From contig CAILNT010000004.1 in assembly GCA_903835655.1 (NCBI GenBank), positions 61,114-125,113 of the forward strand: DNA of 64,000 bases, in the 5' to 3' direction. Both the position numbers and the translations under genes were made by a program. Below are positions 47,308 to 57,839 of the stretch, in pieces (the first letter of the stretch is position 1; each line of letters starts with the position of its first letter). The DNA comes from an uncultured Pseudomonadota bacterium. GTDB taxonomy: Bacteria > Pseudomonadota > Gammaproteobacteria > Burkholderiales > Thiobacillaceae. Below the pieces are notes generated by a model. The model did not search any database, was not told where the DNA came from, and worked only from the letters and a program-made list of their open reading frames with translations.

Positions 47308-49320
47308 ATGGAAATGAAAACCCTCTACCTCCTCGTGCCGCTGGCCCCTCTGCTGGGGGCGGTCATCGCCGGGCTGTTCGGCAAGGCCATCGGCCGCGCG
47401 GGCGCCCACACGGTGACCATTCTGGGCGTGGCGATCTCCTTCCTGGCGTCGCTTGCCGTGTTCCAGGACGTGCAAGCTGGCAACACTTTCAACGGCACCG
47501 TCTACACCTGGCTGACCTCGGGCGACATCAGCCTGGAAATCGGCTTCCTGGTCGACCGCCTCACCGCCGTGATGATGCTGGTGGTGACCTTCGTCTCGCT
47601 GATGGTGCACATCTACACCATCGGCTACATGGTTGACGATCCCGGTTACCAGCGCTTCTTCAGCTATATCTCGCTGTTCACCTTCTCCATGCTGATGCTG
47701 GTGATGAGCAACAACTTCCTACAGTTGTTCTTCGGCTGGGAAGCGGTGGGTCTCGTGTCCTACCTGCTGATCGGCTTCTGGTTCACCCGCGAGACAGCGA
47801 TCTACGCCAACCTGAAGGCATTTCTTGTAAACCGCGTCGGGGATTTTGGGTTTCTCCTGGGCATCGGCCTGGTGCTGGCCTATTTCGGCACGCTGGACTA
47901 TCAGCAGGTATTCCAGATGGCACCGCACCTGGCCAGCCACAATATCACCCTGATCGAAGGCCACGCCTGGCCCTTGATGGCGGTGATCTGCATCCTGCTA
48001 TTCATCGGCGCCATGGGCAAGAGTGCGCAGTTCCCGCTGCATGTCTGGCTGCCGGATTCGATGGAAGGCCCCACCCCGATCTCCGCCCTGATCCACGCCG
48101 CCACCATGGTGACGGCCGGCATCTTCATGGTGGCGCGCATGTCGCCGCTGTTTGAACTGTCCGACATCGCCCTCTCCTTCGTCATGGTGATCGGCGCCAT
48201 CACCGCGCTTTTCATGGGCTTCCTCGGCGTGATCCAGAACGACATCAAGCGAGTCGTGGCCTACTCGACCCTGTCGCAACTGGGCTACATGACCGTGGCG
48301 CTGGGTGCGTCCGCTTATTCGGCGGCGATCTTCCATCTGATGACCCACGCCTTCTTCAAGGCGCTGCTATTCCTCGCGGCCGGTTCGGTGATCATTGGCA
48401 TGCACCATGACCAGGACATCCGCAACATGGGGGGGCTACGGAAATACATGCCCATCACCTGGATCACATCCCTGATCGGCTCGCTGGCATTGATCGGCAC
48501 CCCCTTCTTCTCCGGCTTTTATTCCAAGGACTCGATCATCGAGGCGGTCCATTTCTCCCACCTACCCGGTTCGGGCTTCGCCTATTTCGCCGTGGTCGCC
48601 GGGGTGTTCGTCACCGCCTTCTATTCCTTCCGCATGTATTTCCTGGTGTTCCACGGCAAGGAGCGCTTCAAGTGCGCCCACGATACCCACGACCATGAGG
48701 CCGACAAGGACGGGGATGTCCACGGCCATCACCACGGCGGCCATAGCTGCCCGCAAGAACCCCCCTGGGTGGTCACCCTGCCGCTGGTTCTGCTGGCGAT
48801 CCCCTCCGTGATCATCGGTTACCTCGCCATCGAACCCATGTTGTTCGGCGACTGGTTCGGCCATGCCATTGAGGTGGCGCAGCGCCACGGCGCCATGGAG
48901 GAACTGCACCACGAGTTCCAGGGTGCCACGGTCATGGGTCTGCATGCCCTGGCCAGCCTGCCCTTCTGGCTGGCCGCCGCTGGCGTTTCGCTGTCCTGGT
49001 TCTTTTACCTGAAGCGACCGGACATCCCGGCCATGCTGCAAACGCGTTTCCGCCTGATCTATCTGATCCTGGAAAAGAAATACGGCCTCGACGATTTCAA
49101 CGACTGGTTCTTTGCCAGCGGCGCTCGCCTGCTGGGCGGCAACCTCTGGCGCTGGGGCGATGTCACCGCCATCGACGGCTGGGTGGTGAATGGTTCCGCC
49201 AAATTGGTAGGCAGGATCGCGGGCATCGTGCGCCACCTCCAATCCGGCTACATCTACCACTATGCGTTCGCGATGATCATCGGTGTGCTACTCATGGCCA
49301 CCCTGTTCGCCCGGACTTAG
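47308..49320 (+). CDS. nuoL: NADH-quinone oxidoreductase subunit L
   Basis: Distal Mrp-type antiporter subunit of the proton-pumping arm; 670 residues. Motifs: NFLQLFFGWEAVGLVSYLLIGFW, FIGAMGKSAQFPLHVWLPDSMEGPTPISALIHAATMVTAGIF, and KRVVAYSTLSQLGYM. A His-rich loop (HDTHDHEADKDGDVHGHHHGGH, about residues 457-478) lies between the transmembrane core and the long lateral helix, a feature common in betaproteobacterial NuoL. Confidence 0.96.
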   Translation: MEMKTLYLLVPLAPLLGAVIAGLFGKAIGRAGAHTVTILGVAISFLASLAVFQDVQAGNTFNGTVYTWLTSGDISLEIGFLVDRLTAVMMLVVTFVSLMVHIYTIGYMVDDPGYQRFFSYISLFTFSMLMLVMSNNFLQLFFGWEAVGLVSYLLIGFWFTRETAIYANLKAFLVNRVGDFGFLLGIGLVLAYFGTLDYQQVFQMAPHLASHNITLIEGHAWPLMAVICILLFIGAMGKSAQFPLHVWLPDSMEGPTPISALIHAATMVTAGIFMVARMSPLFELSDIALSFVMVIGAITALFMGFLGVIQNDIKRVVAYSTLSQLGYMTVALGASAYSAAIFHLMTHAFFKALLFLAAGSVIIGMHHDQDIRNMGGLRKYMPITWITSLIGSLALIGTPFFSGFYSKDSIIEAVHFSHLPGSGFAYFAVVAGVFVTAFYSFRMYFLVFHGKERFKCAHDTHDHEADKDGDVHGHHHGGHSCPQEPPWVVTLPLVLLAIPSVIIGYLAIEPMLFGDWFGHAIEVAQRHGAMEELHHEFQGATVMGLHALASLPFWLAAAGVSLSWFFYLKRPDIPAMLQTRFRLIYLILEKKYGLDDFNDWFFASGARLLGGNLWRWGDVTAIDGWVVNGSAKLVGRIAGIVRHLQSGYIYHYAFAMIIGVLLMATLFART

Positions 49321-49346
49321 TCACACACACGCAGCGAAGGAAAACG

Positions 49347-50834
49347 ATGGAAGGAATCGGCCTGTTAAGTCTCGCCATCTGGGTGCCCATCTTCGTGGGG
49401 ATACTCATCCTCATCACCGGCGGAGACGAGAATTCTGAGGGACAACGCACCCTCGGGCTGCTTGGCGCAGTGATCGGATTTGCGATCACGATCCCCTTGT
49501 GGACCGGCTTCAACACCGGCACGGCGGCCATGCAATTCGAAGAACTGGCGCGCTGGGTGCCGTTGTTCAAGATCAACTACCACCTGGGCGTGGATGGCAT
49601 CTCCATGCCCTTCATCCTGCTCAACAGCTTCACGACCATCCTGGTGGTACTGGCCGGCTGGGAAGTCATCAAGGAACGCGTCGGCCAGTACATGGCTGCC
49701 TTCCTGATTCAGTCCGGCCTCATCAACGGCGTGTTCGCCTCGCTCGACGGCTTGCAGTTCTATGTATTCTTCGAAGCCATGCTGATCCCGCTGTACCTGA
49801 TCATCGGCATGTGGGGTGGCCCGAACCGCGTCTATGCCGCGATCAAGTTCTTCCTCTACACACTCCTGGGCTCCTTGCTGATGCTGGTCTCGCTGCTCTA
49901 TCTGTTCTTCCAGAGTGGCGGCAGCTTCGAAATCCTCGTCTGGCACAAAGTACCCCTGGCGATGTCGGCTCAGATCCTGTTGTTCATCGCCTTCTTCTTC
50001 GCCTTCGCGGTGAAAGTGCCGATGTGGCCGGTGCACACCTGGCTGCCGGATGCCCATGTGGAGGCGCCCACCGGTGGCTCCGTGGTGCTGGCCGCCATCA
50101 CCCTGAAAGTGGGCGCCTACGGCTTCCTGCGTTTCGCCCTGCCCATCGCGCCCGACGCCAGCCACCATCTGGCCGGCCTCATGATCGCCCTTTCCCTGAT
50201 CGCGGTGGTCTACATCGGCCTGGTCGCCCTGGTGCAGGCGGACATGAAGAAATTGATCGCCTATTCGTCGATCGCCCACATGGGTTTCGTCACCCTGGGC
50301 ATCTTCATCTTCAGCCGGCTCGGCATGGAGGGCGGCCTGGTTCAGATGATCTCGCATGGCTTCGTCGCCGCGGCAATGTTTCTGTGCGTGGGTGTGATGT
50401 ATGACCGGGTGCATTCGCGCCAGATCGCAGATTACGGTGGCGTGGCGAACACCATGCCGAAGTTCGCCGCCTTCTTCATGTTGTTTGCGATGGCCAATGC
50501 CGGCCTGCCCGGGACTTCCGGCTTCGTCGGCGAGTTCCTGGTGATATTGGGAACGGTGAAGGCGAATTTCTGGTGGGCCTTCCTGGCCGCCTCCACCTTG
50601 ATCTTCGGCGCGGCCTATACGCTGTGGATGTACAAGCGCGTGGTCTTCGGCGCGGTCGGCAACGAACGGGTGGAAGCCATGCAGGACATCAACGGCCGCG
50701 AATTCATCGTGCTGACGCTGCTGGCCGTCGGCGTGCTGGGCATAGGCCTTTACCCGCTGCCGCTGACCCAGGTCATGCATGCCTCCGTGGATAACCTGCT
50801 GGTGCAGATGTCGCACAGCAAGCTGGCGCCCTGA
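49347..50834 (+). CDS. nuoM: NADH-quinone oxidoreductase subunit M
   Basis: Second antiporter-like subunit, 495 residues. Motifs: YFVFFEAMLIPLYLIIGMWGG-like segment, KVPMWPVHTWLPDAHVEAPTGGSVVLAAITLKVGAYGFLRF, KKLIAYSSIAHMGFV. It is followed by a 121-bp gap with a palindromic element before nuoN. Confidence 0.96.
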   Translation: MEGIGLLSLAIWVPIFVGILILITGGDENSEGQRTLGLLGAVIGFAITIPLWTGFNTGTAAMQFEELARWVPLFKINYHLGVDGISMPFILLNSFTTILVVLAGWEVIKERVGQYMAAFLIQSGLINGVFASLDGLQFYVFFEAMLIPLYLIIGMWGGPNRVYAAIKFFLYTLLGSLLMLVSLLYLFFQSGGSFEILVWHKVPLAMSAQILLFIAFFFAFAVKVPMWPVHTWLPDAHVEAPTGGSVVLAAITLKVGAYGFLRFALPIAPDASHHLAGLMIALSLIAVVYIGLVALVQADMKKLIAYSSIAHMGFVTLGIFIFSRLGMEGGLVQMISHGFVAAAMFLCVGVMYDRVHSRQIADYGGVANTMPKFAAFFMLFAMANAGLPGTSGFVGEFLVILGTVKANFWWAFLAASTLIFGAAYTLWMYKRVVFGAVGNERVEAMQDINGREFIVLTLLAVGVLGIGLYPLPLTQVMHASVDNLLVQMSHSKLAP

Positions 50835-50876
50835 CGGACATTGCGATAGGCCATCACGAATCATGAGTGTCCCCGC

Positions 50877-50930
50877 CATTTCCCTCACCCCCCAGCCCCT
50901 CTCCCGCCCGCGGGCGAGGGGAGCTTGAAG
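50877..50930. repeat. CCCTCTCCC/GAGGGG palindromic element between nuoM and nuoN
   Basis: CCCCTCTCCCGCCCGCGGGCGAGGGG is a near-perfect palindrome preceded by CCCTCACCCC. It is the same family as the elements in aceF and lpd and opens the largest gap inside the nuo operon. It could form an mRNA hairpin upstream of nuoN. Confidence 0.6.
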
Positions 50931-50955
50931 CGCCGTTAACGCGGCGTTCACGGTA

Positions 50956-52416
50956 ATGATCATGCACGCAATGACCCTGACTCTCCCCGACCTCGTTCCC
51001 GCCCTGCCCGAGATCTTCGTGCTGTTCATGACCTGCGCCATCCTGCTGCTCGGTGTCACGGCCAGACAAACCGCGTGGTCCTACGCCCTGACTCTGCTCA
51101 CCCTGGTCGGGGCCGCCGCCATCACCGCCTTCGACAGCTCCGGGTCGCCGCAGTACGCCTTCTCCGGGCAATTCGTCGACGACCCGATGGCCGACGTCCT
51201 GAAGCTCATGACCTATCTTTCTGGCATCGCGGTGGTGATCTATTCGCGTGCCTACCTGATCGAACGCAAGCTGTTCCGGAGCGAGTTCTTCGTCCTGCTG
51301 CTGTTCGCCACCCTGGGAATGATGGTGATGATCTCGGCCAACCATTTCCTGGTGCTCTACATCGGCCTGGAACTGCTGTCGTTGTCGCTCTACGCCCTGG
51401 TCGCCCTGGATAGGGAAAACAAGCTGGCCACCGAGGCGGCCATGAAGTACTTCGTGTTGGGCGCACTCGCCTCCGGGCTGCTGCTCTACGGCATGTCCAT
51501 TCTCTATGGACTGACCGGCACGCTGGAACTGAACAAGCTCGCCGCCATGGTCTACATGGGGGTGCGCAGCCCCACGTTGCTCAGTTTCGGCCTGGTCTTC
51601 CTGGTCGCGGGACTGGGCTTCAAGATGGGCGTGGCACCCTTTCACATGTGGGTGCCGGACATCTACCAGGGAGCACCCAGTCCCGTCACCCTGTTCATCG
51701 GTTCCGCGCCCAAGCTCGCCGCCTTCGCTTTCACCATGCGCATCCTGGTCGACGGCCTGCAACCCGCCGTGGGCGATTGGCAGGGGATGCTGGCGGTGAT
51801 GGCGGTACTCTCCATGGCGATCGGCAATCTGGCTGCCATCATGCAGACCAACATCAAACGCATGCTGGCCTACTCGACGATCTCGCACATGGGCTTCCTG
51901 TTGCTGGGGATACTTTCCGGCACCTTTGCCGGTTACTCGGTCTCCATGTTCTACGCCATCGTCTACGTGCTCATGAGTCTGGGCACCTTCGGACTAGTGG
52001 TATACCTGTCGCAGAACGGTCTGGAAGCGGAAAACCTGGATGACTTCAAGGGCCTCAACAGCCGCCATCCGTGGCTGGCCGCGCTGATGGGAATGTTGAT
52101 GTTTTCGATGGCGGGCATTCCGCCCTTCGTCGGTTTCTACGCCAAGCTCTCGGTCCTGCAAGCCCTGGTCGGTTCCGGCTGGCTGTGGCTGGCCCTGGTG
52201 GCGGTGTTGTTCTCGCTGATCGGCGCCTTCTACTACCTGCGCGTGGTGAAGATCCTCTACTTCGACAGCCCGAACGCCGGCGTACTGCCTCTGTCCGTCC
52301 ATGCCGACAGCCGTGCGCTGCTTTCACTGAACGGTCTGGCGGTGTTGCTCCTTGGAATCGCGCCCCAGGGTCTCATCAGCCTGTGCGTCTACGCGATGCA
52401 GATGTCGATGCAATAG
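50956..52416 (+). CDS. nuoN: NADH-quinone oxidoreductase subunit N
   Basis: Third antiporter-like subunit and last gene of the operon; 486 residues. Motifs: [80 protein letters not shown]. The start is uncertain: ATGs at 50956, 50962 and 50971 are in frame and none has a strong ribosome site; homologues begin near the third. Confidence 0.94.
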   Translation: MIMHAMTLTLPDLVPALPEIFVLFMTCAILLLGVTARQTAWSYALTLLTLVGAAAITAFDSSGSPQYAFSGQFVDDPMADVLKLMTYLSGIAVVIYSRAYLIERKLFRSEFFVLLLFATLGMMVMISANHFLVLYIGLELLSLSLYALVALDRENKLATEAAMKYFVLGALASGLLLYGMSILYGLTGTLELNKLAAMVYMGVRSPTLLSFGLVFLVAGLGFKMGVAPFHMWVPDIYQGAPSPVTLFIGSAPKLAAFAFTMRILVDGLQPAVGDWQGMLAVMAVLSMAIGNLAAIMQTNIKRMLAYSTISHMGFLLLGILSGTFAGYSVSMFYAIVYVLMSLGTFGLVVYLSQNGLEAENLDDFKGLNSRHPWLAALMGMLMFSMAGIPPFVGFYAKLSVLQALVGSGWLWLALVAVLFSLIGAFYYLRVVKILYFDSPNAGVLPLSVHADSRALLSLNGLAVLLLGIAPQGLISLCVYAMQMSMQ

Positions 52417-52423
52417 GACAAGC

Positions 52424-52443
52424 CGCCGGCAAGTAGGCCGGCG
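52424..52443 (+). terminator. Hairpin after nuoN
   Basis: CGCCGGC-AAGTAG-GCCGGCG is a perfect 7-bp stem directly downstream of the nuoN stop. It lacks a T-run, so it may stabilise the 3' end rather than terminate alone. Confidence 0.5.
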
Positions 52444-52467
52444 CCATGTTCGCGGGTGTCTATACGC

Positions 52468-52809
52468 TCACTTGCCGCACTTGCCTTCCTTCAGATTCTT
52501 GGCGCCACACTTGCCTTCGCCGCATTTGCCTTCTTCCATCATTTTCTTGTTGGCATCGGCATCCTTCTTGGCTTTCTTGTGCGTGGCCTTCTTGCCCTTG
52601 GGTTCGGCTTCCATCTTCTTGCCGCCGCACTTGGCGGTATCGCCCATCCCGGCGCCGCATTTGGCTTCGCCCGCCTTGTCCGCGTCCGCCACCACGTAGG
52701 CCTTGTTCGTGGCAAACGGGTTATCCAGCGCGTAAGTGGGTGCCGCAAGCAGGGTGGAGGCAAGCGCGGTACCCAGGATCAGGGCGAGTATGGATTGGTT
52801 ACGAGTCAT
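52468..52809 (-). CDS. Secreted EGKCG-motif peptide (HvfA-like RiPP metallophore precursor)
   Basis: The 113-residue product has a signal peptide (about 1-27, TYA before LDN) and a Lys-rich body with exactly five cysteines, all in KCG: C51 (EAKCG), C61 (TAKCG), C96 and C101 (EGKCGEGKCG) and C111 (EGKCG). EGKCG repeats are the sites modified by MNIO (DUF692) enzymes in HvfA-type peptides, which become copper-binding oxazolone/thioamide metallophores. No DUF692 or partner gene is in this window, so modification would need enzymes elsewhere. The ATG at 52809 has AAGGA upstream. It is convergent with nuoN and divergent from the hsp20 gene. Confidence 0.75.
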   Translation of the reverse strand: MTRNQSILALILGTALASTLLAAPTYALDNPFATNKAYVVADADKAGEAKCGAGMGDTAKCGGKKMEAEPKGKKATHKKAKKDADANKKMMEEGKCGEGKCGAKNLKEGKCGK

Positions 52810-52903
52810 GGCAGTTCCTTCCAGTGGGTGTAGGTGGGCAAAGTCGCCGCCCCATCGAGCGCGCCGTGCGATGCTCACGCGGCGCGGCCGAATTGGGCGC
52901 CCG

Positions 52904-52932
52904 AATGTGACAAAGGCGCGGGTGAATGGCAA
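52904..52932 (-). promoter_or_regulatory. Candidate promoter of the EGKCG peptide gene
   Basis: On the reverse strand TTGCCA, a 17-bp spacer and CACATT lie about 95 bp before the ATG. The -10 match is weak. Confidence 0.3.
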
Positions 52933-52956
52933 GTCCTTTCTGGAAGTCAGTCGGGC

Positions 52957-52984
52957 TTGAATAATTCCACCGTGGGTCGATAGT
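52957..52984 (+). promoter_or_regulatory. Candidate promoter of the hsp20 gene
   Basis: TTGAAT, a 16-bp spacer and GATAGT. The -35 region reads CTTGAA, as in sigma-32 promoters, but the CCCCAT-type -10 is absent, so heat-shock control is only a possibility. Confidence 0.4.
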
Positions 52985-53032
52985 GAGACTACCGAGCCGT
53001 GCGGATTACGGTAAACCACCCGGGAGTTATCC

Positions 53033-53467
53033 ATGAGCAATATTATCAAGCGCGACCCCTATGCCATCAACGATATACTAGACGATCTGTTCAAGGGCTA
53101 TTGGGTCAGGCCCATGCGTCTCTTTGACGAACAGCCGGAGACGCAGACGATCCGGATGGATGTCAAAGAGAGTGAGAAGAGTTACACCGTGCATGCCGAA
53201 CTGCCCGGTGTGAAGAAAGAGGATGTTCAAGTCACCATCGAAGGCAATACCCTGGCCGTCAGCGCCGAAATGAAAAAGGCATCCCAGGAGCAGGAGGGCG
53301 ACAAGCTGTTGCGCCGCGAACGCTATTACGGGAAGCTTTATCGCGGCATCAGCCTCGGGCAGGAGGTGGATGAAGCCAATGCCAGCGCTCGGTTCGAGAA
53401 TGGCGTCCTTGAACTGGTCCTGCCGAAGAAGGCGATCACCGCGGCCAGGAGGTTGGCCATAGAGTGA
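53033..53467 (+). CDS. Hsp20 / alpha-crystallin family small heat-shock protein
   Basis: ATP-independent holdase that prevents aggregation of stressed proteins. The 144-residue product has a short N-terminal arm and a full alpha-crystallin domain (about 38-140): MDVKESEKSYTVHAELPGVKKEDVQVTIEGNTLAVSAE and the closing ARFENGVLELVLPKK. The usual C-terminal IxI motif is weak. GGGAG lies upstream of the ATG. It is monocistronic, with a strong terminator. Confidence 0.93.
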   Translation: MSNIIKRDPYAINDILDDLFKGYWVRPMRLFDEQPETQTIRMDVKESEKSYTVHAELPGVKKEDVQVTIEGNTLAVSAEMKKASQEQEGDKLLRRERYYGKLYRGISLGQEVDEANASARFENGVLELVLPKKAITAARRLAIE

Positions 53468-53484
53468 GGGTATCGAAGCGTGTC

Positions 53485-53508
53485 GGGCGGCTTCGGCCGC
53501 CCTTTTTT
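53485..53508 (+). terminator. Rho-independent terminator after hsp20
   Basis: GGGCGGC-TTCG-GCCGCCC-TTTTTT: a perfect 7-bp stem with a UUCG tetraloop and six T. Confidence 0.93.
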
Positions 53509-53536
53509 ATGCGCTGGCAAGGCAGCGCCGGCCTAA

Positions 53537-54475
<939 letters not shown>

Positions 54476-54480
54476 ACCGG

Positions 54481-54879
54481 TCACTCGTGCTCGCCATAGG
54501 AGAAGCGCACGTGACCGTAGCGCAGCGCCAGCACCGCCAGGGTGAGAAGCAGGATGGAGGCAGCCACACCGACCATGTGCCAGATATCGAGGTTCTTCAT
54601 GTCCAGAACCAGATAACGCGCAAGGGCGACAATGGCGATGTATATGGGAAAACGCACCGGCAATTTTCCGGACTCGAAGTACATGCCGACCATCGCCAGG
54701 ATTTCCAGGTAGAGAAACATCAGCAGCAGATCGGCCAGCGTGACCATGCTCGAGGAGGCCATGTGACTGACCTCGAAGTAGGCCGCGATCACGGTGGCGA
54801 CGGTAATGATCGTCAGTCCGGCATACTCGACGATGCCGAGCACGGTCTGTGCGTGGTGGGTAAAAATATTCTGGCGCAT
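54481..54879 (-). CDS. Phosphate-starvation-inducible PsiE family protein
   Basis: 132-residue inner-membrane protein with four hydrophobic helices. Family motifs are LLLMFLYLEILAMVGMYFESGKLPVRFPIYIAIVALARYLVLDMKN. The biochemical role of PsiE is unknown. It is transcribed toward argB (5 bp between stops) and away from the DUF349 gene. Confidence 0.85.
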   Translation of the reverse strand: MRQNIFTHHAQTVLGIVEYAGLTIITVATVIAAYFEVSHMASSSMVTLADLLLMFLYLEILAMVGMYFESGKLPVRFPIYIAIVALARYLVLDMKNLDIWHMVGVAASILLLTLAVLALRYGHVRFSYGEHE

Positions 54880-55016
54880 GCGATTTCTCCTCTGCGCTGC
54901 ATCCTACCTCAGACCGGGGTGATCGCGCACGACTCGAACCGGGCTGCGGCATGCACGCGGGCATTTCCGAATTTCGAATTATTTGTTCCTTCTTCAGCCA
55001 GATACGGATAGAGACA

Positions 55017-57566
55017 ATGAACTGGATCAGCAAACTCCTGGGAAAAAATCCCGACGTAAAGCCGTCCGCGGCCCCCGCCCGCCTAGCACCCGTGCCGCTT
55101 GCCGGCCCGCGGGCACCGCTGCCTCAGGATCCGCCCGAGGTCTGGGTCGAGGCGATATGTCAGGCGCCGGACAAAACCACTGCGCTGACCTGGACCGCGA
55201 GTCTGCGGGGTGATCGCTGGCTGGGCCAGGTGGCGCAACAGGCGCGCGGCGCCGAGACCCGCTACGCCGCTGCACGCCGCATCGAGTCGGACGCCATGCT
55301 GGAGCAGGTGGCCCACGCCTGCCGGGACAAGGACAAGCGCGTCTATCGCCATTGCACCGATCTCCTGCTGCAACGCAGGGAGGCGCAGGTGCGGAGTCAA
55401 CGCGCAACGGAGATCGCCGACGAACTGCAAGCCCTGCTCGCGACCGTCCCGCTGCTCAGCCCACGCCTGTTCGAGCTGAGAAAACAGGTTGAAGCACTGG
55501 GGGATGGAGGACTGGACGCGTGCCGCGAACTGCTGGAACAAGGCATGACCCGCCTGCGGCTGGAGTCGGAGGCGCGCCGCGACCTGCAGGCCAAGCAGCG
55601 CGCGGCGGCGACGCTGGCGGCGGAGTGCGAACATGCCGACTGGCCATGGGGCGAGCAACTCGAGACCTGGTGCGCCCGCCTCGAACCCCTGGCCCAGGCC
55701 GCGAGCCTGCCCGCCTGGCTTGCCGACGAACCCACCGCGCGCGCGCTGAAGGGATCTCTGGACGAAATCGAAGCCTGCTTGAGCGCGCTCACCATGGATA
55801 CCGATCGGGCCCAGGTTTGCGAACAGTTCTTAACCGTACTGGAAGAAGGCACGGCAGCCGATGTCGACCCGAAGGCCTGGGATGCGTTACCCAAACCCGA
55901 GCACGCGAGCCTGCGCCAGGCGCTGGAAGTACGCTGGAGGGCACTGCACACCCAGGCACCGTGCGAACCAGCACCCGCCCCGCCACCCGTGCGCAAGCCA
56001 CCGCGTTTCGAACACGATCGCCTGCGTGAACCCATGGAGCAATTGGACCTGGCCATCGAACAGGGACACCTGGCCACCGCGGACACGGTGATGCAGCAGA
56101 TCAAGACCACGTTGACCGGGCATCGCCCGGATGCCGCCCTGGAACACCACCTGCACGATCTCCAGGCCAGGCTGGAAACGCTGCGCGGCTGGGCGCGCTG
56201 GGGAAGTGGACAGGCGCGCGAACACCTGATCGCCAGCGCACGAGATCTACAGAGTGCCGAGCGCGATGTGGAAGAACTGGCTCTCGCCATCCCCGCACTG
56301 CGAGAGGACTGGAAACGGCTGAACGCGCATGGTCCAGCGGCGAAAGGACAGTGGGAGGATTTCGATACGGCGCTGGAACAGGCCTATAAGCCGGTAGCCG
56401 CCTTGCGTGCGGAACAGGCCGCCCGCAAGGCCGAAGCGCTCGCGGCCAAAGAGGCGCTCTGTGCCGAATGGGAAGCAGAGATGGCCGGCGTCCTCCAGAA
56501 ACCGCCCGACTACAAGTCGATCGAGGCCCGGCGCACACAAATGATCGCACAGTGGCGCGCTTCACCCCAGGCCGGATTCCGAGACGAGAGAGCCCTGCGC
56601 AAGCGTTTCGATGCGCTCATCGGCGACATCGACAGCCGACTGGAGGCTGCGCGTACGGCGGAATGCACCCGCCGCGAACAATTGATCGCGGCAGCGCTTG
56701 CGCTGGAGAACCAGCCCGATCTGAGGCTAGCCATGACGCAGGCAAAATCCTTGCAGGGAAGCTGGAGCACGCCGGGTGTGCGGCTCAAGCGTCAGGACGA
56801 AGTAAAGCTATGGCAGCGCTTCCGCGCCGCCTGCGATGCCGTGTTCGCCCGCCAGGACGCCCTGCGTGCGGAACAGGCCACGCAGCGTCAGGAGCGGGCG
56901 CAGTCCCGGCAAAACCTGCTGGAGACTTTCGAGGCCGCGCTGACCGGCACCGACGCCGCTGGCATCAAACAGGCTCTGGCCCGGTTTCGCGTCGAATGGG
57001 ACGCCACGAACTCACGCGAAAACACGGATCGCCTCGACACCCGTGCGCGGGAACTGCAACAAGGGGCGCAAACCCGTCTGGATGAGCTGCACGACAAGAA
57101 GAACCGCAGGCGCTTCGAGCTTCTGGTAGCGAAAGCCGCCCTGGCCGAACGCATCGAGCAGGCGGTCCTGTCAGGTGCGCCACTCGATACGCTGGCCGCC
57201 GAGGTGCAAGCACTCTGGGAGGCCATGCCGGCCTTGCCGGGGAAGGTCGAGAACCTGCTCGCCCTGCGCTACGCCGCGGCCAACCGGGTCACGCCAGCCG
57301 AACTGGCAGCCGGCCGGACTCTGCGGGAAACCTTGCTGCTCGACCTGGAAATGGCACTGGATCTGCCCTCCCCGGAGGCCTACGCGGCGGTTCGACGGGA
57401 ACGCCAACTGGCCAGCCTGCAACGACACTTCGGTGCCGACTCGGCACAGCAACCGGACCCCGAGGCGATGCTGCTGCGCTGGTACGCCACGCCCGCGCTC
57501 ATCGATGAGGATTTCAACCGACGCATCGCACCGGTGATCGGCAAGTTGGCGGCCACGCCCGGCTGA
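55017..57566 (+). CDS. DUF349 domain-containing protein
   Basis: 849-residue, strongly charged, mostly helical protein with several DUF349 repeats in the C-terminal two thirds (for example around LREDWKRLNAHGPAAKGQWEDFDTAL and SLQGSWSTPGVRLKRQDEVKLWQRFRAACDAVF). DUF349 proteins are widespread in proteobacteria and of unknown function; long coiled-coil regions suggest a structural or scaffold role. The ATG at 55017 (MNWISKLLGKN) was chosen over 54951. Many minus-strand open frames here are shadows of the GC-rich sequence. Confidence 0.82.
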   Translation: MNWISKLLGKNPDVKPSAAPARLAPVPLAGPRAPLPQDPPEVWVEAICQAPDKTTALTWTASLRGDRWLGQVAQQARGAETRYAAARRIESDAMLEQVAHACRDKDKRVYRHCTDLLLQRREAQVRSQRATEIADELQALLATVPLLSPRLFELRKQVEALGDGGLDACRELLEQGMTRLRLESEARRDLQAKQRAAATLAAECEHADWPWGEQLETWCARLEPLAQAASLPAWLADEPTARALKGSLDEIEACLSALTMDTDRAQVCEQFLTVLEEGTAADVDPKAWDALPKPEHASLRQALEVRWRALHTQAPCEPAPAPPPVRKPPRFEHDRLREPMEQLDLAIEQGHLATADTVMQQIKTTLTGHRPDAALEHHLHDLQARLETLRGWARWGSGQAREHLIASARDLQSAERDVEELALAIPALREDWKRLNAHGPAAKGQWEDFDTALEQAYKPVAALRAEQAARKAEALAAKEALCAEWEAEMAGVLQKPPDYKSIEARRTQMIAQWRASPQAGFRDERALRKRFDALIGDIDSRLEAARTAECTRREQLIAAALALENQPDLRLAMTQAKSLQGSWSTPGVRLKRQDEVKLWQRFRAACDAVFARQDALRAEQATQRQERAQSRQNLLETFEAALTGTDAAGIKQALARFRVEWDATNSRENTDRLDTRARELQQGAQTRLDELHDKKNRRRFELLVAKAALAERIEQAVLSGAPLDTLAAEVQALWEAMPALPGKVENLLALRYAAANRVTPAELAAGRTLRETLLLDLEMALDLPSPEAYAAVRRERQLASLQRHFGADSAQQPDPEAMLLRWYATPALIDEDFNRRIAPVIGKLAATPG

Positions 57567-57581
57567 ACCCGACGCGGGAAT

Positions 57582-57827
57582 TCACTCGCGATAGAAAAAC
57601 AACAGCGCACACAGACCGGCGCCGATCCCGTACAACATCCAGGTCTCGGAAACCGCGTAGGGATAGAGCATCAGGGCGATCCCGATCCACCTGGGTCGGG
57701 ACAGGCCGGCCTTCTTGCCGTAGCGGTAGGCCGCGTAGCCGGCGATCCCGAAGAAGATGAGGCCGAACAGATAGGCCGGGCTCGGCAGCGTGAGTCCGGA
57801 AGTGGCGAGAGCGTTCAGATCGGCCAT
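57582..57827 (-). CDS. Small membrane protein at the end of the cbbMQO cluster
   Basis: 81-residue protein with three predicted hydrophobic stretches (about 17-34, 47-60 and 62-78) and a basic loop (RYGKKAGLSRPRW). No family is recognised. It starts 12 bp after the cbbO stop on the same strand, so it is probably co-transcribed with cbbO. Its ATG at 57827 has a GAG-rich upstream sequence. Whether it has anything to do with carbon fixation is unknown. Confidence 0.7.
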   Translation of the reverse strand: MADLNALATSGLTLPSPAYLFGLIFFGIAGYAAYRYGKKAGLSRPRWIGIALMLYPYAVSETWMLYGIGAGLCALLFFYRE

Positions 57828-57839
57828 GAAGCAGTCTCG

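Noticed and set aside
49365..51059. 564-residue open frame antisense to nuoM
   Set aside because: Shadow of a conserved complex I gene.
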